This document shows, piece by piece, positions 10,740-17,942 of a DNA stretch of 23,439 nucleotides; within the stretch, counting starts at the first letter, position 1, and every line of letters begins with the position of its first letter. The stretch covers positions 1-23,439 of the IMG/VR virus record IMGVR_UViG_3300008952_000312. One strand, 5' to 3'. The position numbers and the translations under genes were made by a program. The notes below the pieces were generated by a model. The model made no database searches. It was not told where the DNA came from and saw only the letters and a list, made by a program, of their open reading frames with translations. This stretch comes from a virus.

Positions 10740-12354
10740 AAACTAAATAATCTGCTCCCAATGGATAGTTATATTTGTAATCCGTTGTTAACAAATGAAT
10801 CGTATCTCTAGCACGAGTTGCACCTGTATACCAGACTTTTTTTTCATCAATTTTTTCTTGTTTTGTTTTACTTTTAAAGTTGGATGGAAAATTTCCTTTT
10901 CCATATAAAACCACATGATTGGCTTCTCCACCTTTTACTGAATGAATGGTATCAATAATAATCTGAGGATCTTCATCTAGTTGTTTTTGACCATACCGAC
11001 GAAGAAGTCTTAAAAAATAAATAATTTGTCGTGGAGTAAAATTTCTTCTTAAAATCCACCACCATTGTTTCTGCTGCGCTTCATCAGGTAGATCTAATCC
11101 ACACCATTCTTTTAAATCTTTAAAATTATACTCTTTAAAATCAGGTTCATTAATCCAAAATTTAGTAGCTCTGTAGTCTGGACTTTTAAGTTCTCTAATA
11201 TACTTATACATTTTTTCTGCTTGACGTTTATCTATTTTTTTACCGGAAGATATTCTGGTCCAAGCTTTAATGGCTTCCCATTGAGAAGGATCAAAACATT
11301 TATTATTATCATTATCGGAATAATATAATCCTGCATCTTTGGCTACCATTCTTAATTCATTTACTGTGCTATTAATTCTTCCTAAGATGTACCAAGTTCC
11401 TTCTAATTGAGAAAAAGGAATCTCCTTAAAATTTAAATATCTTTTTACAAATCCTTTTTTATCTACATGTTCGTAATCTTTTTCTTCACTATCTAATATT
11501 CCTCGTCTAATAATTTGAGAGAAGTGATGCACAGCTTCGCCAAACCTTTTTGTTTTTCTTAATTTAACTTTTCGACCTGGGAAGAAAGTAGTGAAATATT
11601 TAGGATCAGCACCATTCCATTTATATATTCCTTGGTCATCATCTCCTGCTAAATAAATTCTATCTATCTTATCTGCCATTTTGTAAATGACAGACCATTG
11701 TAATGGAGTACAATCCTGAGCTTCATCCAGTATTAATATTTTAAGGGGTGGAAAATTTACTTCATCAATTGCTCTTTCAATCATATCATCAAAATCTATA
11801 AAGGATCTTTCCCCTCCAGACTTCTTATAATTTTCATAAGTTTTTATTTTTCTTATAAATACATCTAATGAATCTCTTTTGTATGATTCTCTTTTATAGA
11901 TGTCAGTTGGGTTGGCTAACATATTTCGGGCTTTACTATAAATAGATAAAGACCAATCCTTATAAGTAAAATTATCATCAGCTAATCTTTTATCACTACT
12001 CTTAACAATTTTAGTTTGTAATGCATAATCAATCATACAATCTTTAGGATCAAAAACTTCCTCTTCAAAATATCTTCTGCAATATTTGTGAAGTGTTTTA
12101 AATCTTTCAAAATCGTTAGTGTTGTATTTAGGAAAAGCTTTTAATGCTCTTTCCACAGCGGTGTTAACTGCTTTATTAGTAAAAGAAATAAAAGCTATTT
12201 CATTTGGATTAATTCCTTTTCTTAAATATTTTTTAAGAACGCGTTCGATTAAAGTATGAGTCTTACCTGTACCTGGGGGTCCAAAAATTTTAATCGTTTT
12301 GTGGTATAGGCTTTTTAGATTCTTTAGTTCTGAATTTTCCGGTATGGAATTCAT
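10717..12354 (-). CDS. UvrD/Rep-like SF1 DNA helicase
   Basis: A 545-aa ATP-driven DNA helicase, probably unwinding at the replication fork or in recombination. Motif I is GPPGTGKT at 25-32; motif Ia FISFTNKAV at 55-63; motif II DEAQ at 210-213; motif III GDDDQGIYKWNGAD at 237-250; motif V HSVKGGEANH at 471-480; motif VI VWYTGATRARD at 507-517. All motifs are intact. The protein is shorter than bacterial UvrD (about 720 aa). The ATG at 12354 overlaps the primase gene by 65 bp and no better start precedes the Walker motif. Confidence 0.92.
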   Translation of the reverse strand: MNSIPENSELKNLKSLYHKTIKIFGPPGTGKTHTLIERVLKKYLRKGINPNEIAFISFTNKAVNTAVERALKAFPKYNTNDFERFKTLHKYCRRYFEEEVFDPKDCMIDYALQTKIVKSSDKRLADDNFTYKDWSLSIYSKARNMLANPTDIYKRESYKRDSLDVFIRKIKTYENYKKSGGERSFIDFDDMIERAIDEVNFPPLKILILDEAQDCTPLQWSVIYKMADKIDRIYLAGDDDQGIYKWNGADPKYFTTFFPGRKVKLRKTKRFGEAVHHFSQIIRRGILDSEEKDYEHVDKKGFVKRYLNFKEIPFSQLEGTWYILGRINSTVNELRMVAKDAGLYYSDNDNNKCFDPSQWEAIKAWTRISSGKKIDKRQAEKMYKYIRELKSPDYRATKFWINEPDFKEYNFKDLKEWCGLDLPDEAQQKQWWWILRRNFTPRQIIYFLRLLRRYGQKQLDEDPQIIIDTIHSVKGGEANHVVLYGKGNFPSNFKSKTKQEKIDEKKVWYTGATRARDTIHLLTTDYKYNYPLGADYLVYVQEQTR

Positions 12355-13879
12355 CGTCTAGCTCCGTTGTGGTTTTCTTCTTTGTAGTTTGTTTTATCTT
12401 AACATGGTTTACAAACTCAGGCATGGTTACATACCATACATTTTGTACACCTTCAAAATAGTCATGTCTTTGGCAGCCTAATAATTGAAAGGCTTCCATA
12501 GTATTTTTAAATTTTTTATTTCCTGGACGCGATAACCAATTATTAAGTGTACTTCTTTTGAAATAACACATATTAGTTTTAGAATCTAAAACTACATATC
12601 CATCTTTAAGTTTTTCAAAATCATCTTGTTCAATTGTTTGTTCAAAAAAAGCTTTTAGCACATCATATTTTTCTTCTTCTATAGTATCTGTATATTTAGC
12701 CTGTTCATTTTCAATGGCTCTTTTAGTAAGTTCCTGTAACATTAACTCAAACAAGGGGGGACCTTTTCTTTGTCTTGGAAGAGTCATCCAATATAATCCA
12801 TACTTTAATAATTTAATTCTCCAACATTTCTCATCTCGCATGTCTTCGGGTTCCACCGTGATCCGTTGTTCTTTATAAGTGAAACTAAAATAAATAGTCT
12901 TAGAGTCTCGGGTATAAATAATATCTTCAAACTCATCCATAATGTCAGGAACCTGCGGTCCTATCCCTAGTTTACGAAGTTTACATAAATCTTTATTACA
13001 AATAGGTGCTAACTCATTATGTTTAGGGGGACATTTATAATGATAGCTACTTTGCTTAACTGATTTAGCTACCGCTTTAGCCTCATTAATACTTAAAGGT
13101 TTAAGAAAACATTGTTTATTTCTTTGAATTGCTATCTCTTGGAATGTCTTAAGATCTAAGTTTCCATCTGTTTTTTTATTCTCTAAAATCATTACATTAA
13201 ATAAGAAATTATTACGATTGTTAGATGGCCAAGGTTCTGTTATAAGTTTTTGAACACAAGGAGGATAGTGTTGCCAATCAGCTTCGGGTTCATATGCATT
13301 TGTTTTTAAGTTATACAATTCTTTTACTGTTAGTCTTCGTTGTTCTGCTAGATCTAAGAATGCTCCTATCATCAGTGGATTTGAATTATCATCAAAGGCA
13401 AATTCTACTGTTGCGTTCATTTTGTAGTATGGCATTGTTACTGCTTTATTCATCGGAAATACTTCATTAGCCATAAAGAAAGTATCATTCCATTCATCTA
13501 GTTTTTTACGGACATCATCTACCGATGCCCAATCTTTTAAAAATAAAAATAAGTGTAGTCCTCCAGATTTAGATTTAACTGGAACTAAAGGAAGTTGATA
13601 CTCTTTTATAATATCAACATATTTTTTTTGAGAATAATTTTTATAAGTGCCGGGATCTACATCAATACAACCCCATTTAACTTTATCGTTGTTTTCTGGA
13701 CGGAGGCCCATACGAGTTACTCCGTCCAAATGGGATTGCCAAACCTTTTTCGTCACAGGTTCGTGAACCGTGCGATATTCAGCTTGGCGTTTCCCTCGTT
13801 CATCGACTTCCCCTGTCAGAGAAGTCGTAATGAACTTGTCAGGATCCCCTTCAAAAAGATCTACTAACCGTTGGAGCAT
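12290..13879 (-). CDS. Primase of the archaeo-eukaryotic (prim-pol) type
   Basis: A 529-aa protein whose N-terminal third has AEP primase motifs: DxD at Asp73/Asp75 in GCIDVDPG and the SGGLH motif at 105-109 with His109 (KSKSGGLHLFLFL), followed by VTMPYY at 147-152. Farther on, a Cys/His cluster (HYKCPPKHNELAPICNKDLCKLRKLG, about 287-313) may bind zinc or an iron-sulfur cluster. No DnaB-type helicase domain is fused; the C-terminal 200 aa is unassigned and ends in a basic tail. It would make primers for the downstream polymerase. It starts 2 bp after the preceding stop with no evident Shine-Dalgarno site. Confidence 0.75.
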   Translation of the reverse strand: MLQRLVDLFEGDPDKFITTSLTGEVDERGKRQAEYRTVHEPVTKKVWQSHLDGVTRMGLRPENNDKVKWGCIDVDPGTYKNYSQKKYVDIIKEYQLPLVPVKSKSGGLHLFLFLKDWASVDDVRKKLDEWNDTFFMANEVFPMNKAVTMPYYKMNATVEFAFDDNSNPLMIGAFLDLAEQRRLTVKELYNLKTNAYEPEADWQHYPPCVQKLITEPWPSNNRNNFLFNVMILENKKTDGNLDLKTFQEIAIQRNKQCFLKPLSINEAKAVAKSVKQSSYHYKCPPKHNELAPICNKDLCKLRKLGIGPQVPDIMDEFEDIIYTRDSKTIYFSFTYKEQRITVEPEDMRDEKCWRIKLLKYGLYWMTLPRQRKGPPLFELMLQELTKRAIENEQAKYTDTIEEEKYDVLKAFFEQTIEQDDFEKLKDGYVVLDSKTNMCYFKRSTLNNWLSRPGNKKFKNTMEAFQLLGCQRHDYFEGVQNVWYVTMPEFVNHVKIKQTTKKKTTTELDDEFHTGKFRTKESKKPIPQND

Positions 13880-13881
13880 CT

Positions 13882-14700
13882 TTAGAACGGTGTAGCAGTT
13901 TTCTTAGTTTCCTGATTTATATCCGTTGACGAATAATCAACCTTACCAAAGATATCCATTGCTTTCGCGGTGTTATAAAACTCGCGAGTAATCTCAAGAG
14001 ACTTAGCATGTTTTTCAGTAGTTAAAAAGTCGTTAAACTCTACTACCCATCCATACCAATGGTTTTGAGAATTGGATTCCTTAGTAGTTGTCAACTTATA
14101 AGTAGTCGCCCATGTAGGCGGTCTAAAGAAACCTTTAGCACCTTTCATTCGACGAGTTTGCATCATCGAATTCCAAGTTTTAGATTTCTTCTTTTGAGTT
14201 GACTTCATGCTAATTAATGCCTGCTCTTGAGGAATATAATCTTTATCTAAGATAAAGACAAAATGATTCCCTGTGTCTTCGACATAATTACCATTAGGCA
14301 GCCTATCCTTATTATCATCACCTCTGGAAGTTTCAGACATAATCGCTGGATCGGTATGTATTTTTACAGGTCGTCCAGGACTGTCGCCTCTGTCTTTCCA
14401 CTCATTGAAAGTGTTGATATATAAACAAGGAACTACAATGATACCTGATTTTCCTTTCCACAGATTACCTGTAACTTCATTGTAGATATCACCTTGTTTG
14501 GCTGACTCAATATACTTACCATCATCTTCGTTTAATACCGGAGAGTTGGCATAAAGTATTTTGAGTATTGGAAGCTTAGTGTCTCGAGCCGTTATAAACT
14601 CTTGACCCTCGCCAGCGGATCCTTCCAAATCTATTGCTTGTGGCAAGTTTTGCTTTTTTTTCTCTAGCTCTTTAGCTTGAGCCGTGTTTGCTTGTTGCAT
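13882..14700 (-). CDS. Conserved phage protein, possible ssDNA-binding protein
   Basis: A 272-aa soluble protein: a charged N-terminal helix, then LPILKILYANSPVLNEDDGKYIESAKQGDIYNEVTG and GIIVVPCLYINTFNEWKDRG, a repeated pattern in phage replication modules. The C-terminus is Asp/Thr-rich (KVDYSSTDINQETKKT) rather than strongly acidic. The position directly before primase, helicase and polymerase suggests single-strand DNA binding or another accessory role, but no OB-fold motif can be proven by eye. The start at 14700 has AAGGAGG upstream and overlaps the preceding stop by one base (TAATG). Confidence 0.6.
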   Translation of the reverse strand: MQQANTAQAKELEKKKQNLPQAIDLEGSAGEGQEFITARDTKLPILKILYANSPVLNEDDGKYIESAKQGDIYNEVTGNLWKGKSGIIVVPCLYINTFNEWKDRGDSPGRPVKIHTDPAIMSETSRGDDNKDRLPNGNYVEDTGNHFVFILDKDYIPQEQALISMKSTQKKKSKTWNSMMQTRRMKGAKGFFRPPTWATTYKLTTTKESNSQNHWYGWVVEFNDFLTTEKHAKSLEITREFYNTAKAMDIFGKVDYSSTDINQETKKTATPF

Positions 14701-15245
14701 TATTCCTCCTTCGTGGTTAGTTTAGTTTTACTAGCAACATACACACCGAAAACGTCAGACGGAACGTTCTTACCATTTTGAATTTGTTCTTTTACAAACG
14801 CCTTCAAAGTCATAGGTTCCACTTTTTCGGTTTGTTTAACGGTATGCCCTTTGGATCTCAAGTCTTCAACTAAAGATTTCGCTTCGTTATCTTGATTTCT
14901 TCCAAATGAAAGCATAACATTATTTTTGATTAAATCCCCATGACCATTACTTCGAAGCCAAGTAAAGGCTTCTTCGGTTCTGGATATAGGAATTCTTGCA
15001 GAGTAGAATGGTTTAACTTCTACCTTTGTACCATCAACAAGTTTAATTGCTGTGGTACCTGCTTTGTGCATTAAGTCTGGAATAGTTTGCTCAGAAAGAG
15101 TAGTTTCAGTATTTTTCAACCATTTAAGTTTTTCTTCAAACGCTGATATTTCATTCTGAGTTTCCAATAACTTATTGCAAGACTTTGCGATGTCTATTAT
15201 CATCGCTGTATCAACCTGTATGGTTGATTCTGCCTCTAAGTCCAT
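14700..15245 (-). CDS. Conserved phage protein, first gene of the replication operon
   Basis: A 181-aa protein. A helical N-terminus (NKLLETQNEISAFEEKLKWLKNTETTLSEQ) is followed by IPDLMHKAGTTAIKLVDGTKVEVKPFYSARI, then AFTWLRSNGHGDLIKNNV and EPMTLKAFVKEQI with FGVYV near the end. I recognise this as a recurrent partner of the 272-aa protein in phage genomes, function unknown. ATG 15245 has AAAGGAGG with ideal spacing, unlike its leaderless divergent neighbour. It heads the replication operon. Confidence 0.65.
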   Translation of the reverse strand: MDLEAESTIQVDTAMIIDIAKSCNKLLETQNEISAFEEKLKWLKNTETTLSEQTIPDLMHKAGTTAIKLVDGTKVEVKPFYSARIPISRTEEAFTWLRSNGHGDLIKNNVMLSFGRNQDNEAKSLVEDLRSKGHTVKQTEKVEPMTLKAFVKEQIQNGKNVPSDVFGVYVASKTKLTTKEE

Positions 15246-15265
15246 AAGATCCTCCTTTTCCCATG

Positions 15266-15294
15266 TTCATACAATTTCTGTTTGACGAATGCAA
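15266..15294 (-). promoter_or_regulatory. Candidate promoter of the replication operon
   Basis: On the minus strand TTGCAT (15289-15294) and TATGAA (15266-15271) are separated by 17 bp. The transcript would carry a short leader with the AAAGGAGG site of the 181-aa gene. It overlaps the -35 of the divergent SNF2 promoter, so the two may compete. Confidence 0.5.
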
Positions 15295-15316
15295 GAAAAA
15301 AATATAAATATTTTTT
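15282..15316 (+). promoter_or_regulatory. Sigma70-type promoter of the SNF2 gene, predicted leaderless
   Basis: TTGACG (15282-15287), 17 bp, TAAATA (15305-15310), then six Ts and the ATG at 15317. No Shine-Dalgarno site is present. The geometry is identical to the promoters at 6551 (minus) and 7164. Confidence 0.65.
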
Positions 15317-16738
15317 ATGCAAAAATATGAGTATAAAACTCAACCCTATGAACACCAAAGAAAAGCGTTGAATAATGGAGGACTTCTTAAAAACTATGCT
15401 TATTTTATGGAAATGGGTACTGGTAAAACAAAAGTTGCAATAGATAATGTAGCTTATTTATGGCAAAATAAAGAAATTAAAGAATGTGTAGTTATAGCGC
15501 CAAACTCTGTTTATACCAATTGGGTTCAAGAAATAGTAAACCATTGTCCTCTTCCTACTAATATTTGGTGTTGGAAAATAAGTAAAGATAAAGAATTAAT
15601 TAAATCCGATAAAGAAAATAAACTTTTATTTATTTTAATGAATGTTGAAGCTTTATCTCACAAGTCTGGACAAAAATGGTTGCAAAATCGAATCAATCTA
15701 AATGGAAAATCAATGATGATGATTATTGACGAAAGCACAACCATAAAAAACCCAACAGCACTACGCACCAAAGCAATCTGTAAATTAGGTACAGCGGTAA
15801 AATACCGAAGAATATTAACGGGATCGCCAATAACAAAGTCTCCATTAGACCTTTATACTCAATGTGCCTTTTTAAGTAAAGCATTATTAGGGTTTGAATC
15901 TTTCTATACATTCAGAGCTAGATATGCTGTGATGCACCAAATCCAAATGGGAGGTAATCAAATATTAGTACCCAAATATTATACTAACTTAGATGAATTG
16001 GAGTGGAAATTAAAATCATTTTCTTACAGAGTTAAAAAAGATGAGTGCTTAGACTTACCACCTAAGTTGTATCAACAACGACAAGTAAATTTATCTACAG
16101 AACAAGCAACTATTTATAATCGTTTAAAAAAAAGAGCTAGAGCACTGATTGAGGATAAAACGGTTAGCTTTAATAATAAACTTACGGAAATATTAAGGCT
16201 ACACCAGGTCTGCCAAGGGTTTTTGAAAACAGATGAGGGGACTATTCATGAATTTAAAAATAATCCTAAATTAAAAGAATTAATGGCTCTTCTCGAAGAA
16301 AGTGATGGAAAGGTTATTATATGGGCTAACTATGTGTATAATATAAAACAAATTAAAGCAGCCCTGGAGGAACGCTATGGAAAAAATTCAGTGGTTTCAA
16401 TATTCGGAGAAGTTGATGTTGAAGGTCGTAAAGATGCTGTTAACAACTTTCAACTTAATGATAGATGCCGTTTCCTTGTTGGTAATCCTGCTACTGGTGG
16501 CTATGGTCTTACCCTTACTGCTGCTCGGTATGTTGTATATTTCAGTAATTCTTACAATCTTGAAGTTCGGTGGCAAAGTGAAGACCGTGCGCACCGAATT
16601 GGTCAGAAGGATAAAGTTACTTATATCGATTTAATGGTACCCGAATCATTAGATGTGATGATTATGTCTGCTCTTGATAGAAAAATTAAATTAAGTGCTC
16701 AAACTCTTGGAGAAGAAGCAAAGCGATTTTTGTCGTAA
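15317..16738 (+). CDS. SNF2-type SF2 helicase/translocase
   Basis: A 473-aa ATP-driven DNA translocase. Motif I is MGTGKT at 33-38 after a Q-motif-like YEHQRKAL; motif II is DEST at 138-141; motif III TGSP at 168-171; the second RecA lobe has KVIIWANYVYNIKQI, GNPATGGYGLTLTAA and motif VI QSEDRAHRIGQ at 420-430, the SNF2 hallmark. No extra DNA-binding or nuclease domain is fused. It is the only large plus-strand gene, standing divergent from the replication operon with its own promoter. It may remodel protein-DNA complexes in replication or recombination or take part in early takeover. Confidence 0.93.
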   Translation: MQKYEYKTQPYEHQRKALNNGGLLKNYAYFMEMGTGKTKVAIDNVAYLWQNKEIKECVVIAPNSVYTNWVQEIVNHCPLPTNIWCWKISKDKELIKSDKENKLLFILMNVEALSHKSGQKWLQNRINLNGKSMMMIIDESTTIKNPTALRTKAICKLGTAVKYRRILTGSPITKSPLDLYTQCAFLSKALLGFESFYTFRARYAVMHQIQMGGNQILVPKYYTNLDELEWKLKSFSYRVKKDECLDLPPKLYQQRQVNLSTEQATIYNRLKKRARALIEDKTVSFNNKLTEILRLHQVCQGFLKTDEGTIHEFKNNPKLKELMALLEESDGKVIIWANYVYNIKQIKAALEERYGKNSVVSIFGEVDVEGRKDAVNNFQLNDRCRFLVGNPATGGYGLTLTAARYVVYFSNSYNLEVRWQSEDRAHRIGQKDKVTYIDLMVPESLDVMIMSALDRKIKLSAQTLGEEAKRFLS

Positions 16739-16870
16739 GGAAAAAATTGTCGCAGCTAGAATTAAACCTGTCGAGTAGTCGTCCTTCTAGAATTCAATAA
16801 AAATATTTTTTCTTAAAATTTTCAAAAACTCAATTTGGTATAATAGGGAAATATAAAAAAAGGAGCACGA
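16739..16870 (+). promoter_or_regulatory. Intergenic region with an extended -10 promoter
   Basis: Between the SNF2 gene and the 45-aa gene lie 132 bp. TATAAT at 16839-16844 is preceded by TGG, a classic extended -10; the -35 position is AT-rich without a good match. The predicted leader contains GGAG for the 16871 gene. CTAGAATT occurs twice (near 16757 and 16788). No clear terminator with a GC stem is visible. Confidence 0.6.
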
Positions 16871-17008
16871 ATGACGTTTGAATGGAAACATCCGAAATAC
16901 TATAAAGAGTTAGCCAGAATAAGAAAGGAAGAAGAAGAAAAAGAAAAAGCTAAAGAAGAAAGAGATGGGAAACAATGGGATGAGGAGTTTGAATCGGAAA
17001 AAATTTAA
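16871..17008 (+). CDS. Small highly charged protein (45 aa)
   Basis: A 45-aa frame from ATG 16871 with GGAG 6 bp upstream and an extended -10 promoter about 27 bp further up. The sequence has MTFEWKHPKYYKELARIRKE followed by a Glu/Lys-rich helix (EEEEKEKAKEERDGK) and an acidic end. It meets the convergent exonuclease gene with a 4-bp overlap of stop codons. Size and charge suit a small inhibitor or DNA-mimic type protein; that is a guess. Confidence 0.6.
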   Translation: MTFEWKHPKYYKELARIRKEEEEKEKAKEERDGKQWDEEFESEKI

Positions 17009-17727
17009 GCCCCTTCTTTCTTCAATTGATCATAGCGATCCACGCGTTCAAGCCAAAGATTTTCATATTGATTTAAAAGTGCATTGTCCATTTTAAATTC
17101 TTGATACAATCCATCTTTGGTACAAATACAAATTAATCCTTGGTTAATAGGTCCATATTGTTCTTTATGAGCTAAAGAATAAGCAGCTATTTGATAATAA
17201 TAATCTATGACATACTCTTCTCGTTTGGGGCGGTTGCTTTGCTTGAAGTCAATAATAGTAGGAATATTATTATATTCTCCTACTGCATCAGTTGATCCTG
17301 CCCATCTATCTTTGTAAGCCAGGTTAACTTCATTTCCGTAAATAATTTTTAAAGGTCCTAGGTTATTTATTATTTCGTGAGCCATGAGTCGTGCTTGGGC
17401 TCCATCTTCAGAAAGATTTAAATAACCTTGCCCATTTAGATATTGTTCTAATACATAATGCATCTCTGTTCCTCTAGTGGCTGCTTGCTTAGTTATTCTA
17501 GCAGCTTCTTGGTAGCCCACTCTTTCTCTCCATTTGTCTAGGGATTTTTTCTTTTCTTCTGATTGAGTAGCGCTTAAGATTGTAGTAACACTGGGAACCT
17601 TTTTGTCTTTAACAGCATAGGTTCGTGGACCGTGATCGTCGTCACGTTTATAGGATTCGTATTGATATTTATTCAGACGTCTAAAGTCTTTAATAATAAA
17701 CTTTTCTTTTTCCTTTATAAGTAACAC
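17005..17727 (-). CDS. PD-(D/E)XK exonuclease (RecB/Cas4-like fold)
   Basis: A 240-aa nuclease likely to process DNA ends during replication or recombination, or degrade host DNA. Visible motifs: VPSVTTIL near 44-51, RGTEMH with His90, Glu133 in GNEVNL, GSTDAVG with Asp147, IIDFKQ with Asp160 and Lys162, and YYYQIAAYSLA with Gln179, the order expected for a RecB-type PD-(D/E)XK core. The four cysteines of Cas4 iron-sulfur proteins are not present. The start appears to be GTG at 17727, as no ATG precedes the core, with only a weak AGG close upstream. It lies between the virion-type genes and the replication genes. Confidence 0.85.
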   Translation of the reverse strand: MLLIKEKEKFIIKDFRRLNKYQYESYKRDDDHGPRTYAVKDKKVPSVTTILSATQSEEKKKSLDKWRERVGYQEAARITKQAATRGTEMHYVLEQYLNGQGYLNLSEDGAQARLMAHEIINNLGPLKIIYGNEVNLAYKDRWAGSTDAVGEYNNIPTIIDFKQSNRPKREEYVIDYYYQIAAYSLAHKEQYGPINQGLICICTKDGLYQEFKMDNALLNQYENLWLERVDRYDQLKKEGA

Positions 17728-17735
17728 ACCTACTT

Positions 17736-17942
17736 TTATAAAACTCTAAAGAGTAATGCAACAATTATTCCTAGCATAGAAGTTAATAAAAAACCTGAAG
17801 TTCCTATTAGAATTTTCTCTAGCCTACTAACATCCTTTCGAAGTGCTTCAATTTTATCGTGTGTTTGTTTTTGCATAATTCTGCAGAGCTTTTCGTGGTC
17901 CGTGATTCGTTGGTGTGCTAACTCGTCTACTTTTTTAGGCAT
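17736..17942 (-). CDS. XhlA-like small membrane protein
   Basis: A 68-aa protein with a polar coiled-coil N-terminal part (residues about 10-44, ITDHEKLCRIMQKQTHDKIEALRKDVSRLEKIL) and one C-terminal membrane segment (46-66, IGTSGFLLTSMLGIIVALL). This layout is that of hemolysin XhlA-type proteins linked to phage lysis. Its start overlaps the stop of the 1052-aa gene by 8 bp. A holin or endolysin is not evident beside it, so the lysis role is tentative. Confidence 0.65.
   Translation of the reverse strand: MPKKVDELAHQRITDHEKLCRIMQKQTHDKIEALRKDVSRLEKILIGTSGFLLTSMLGIIVALLFRVL

Noticed and set aside
16377-16634. Open frames overlapping the 3' part of the SNF2 gene on both strands
   Set aside because: They cover the conserved SNF2 motifs V and VI in other frames and lack start signals.
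16757-16795. CTAGAATT direct repeat as an attachment site
   Set aside because: Only 8 bp, AT-rich, no integrase and no tRNA fragment nearby.
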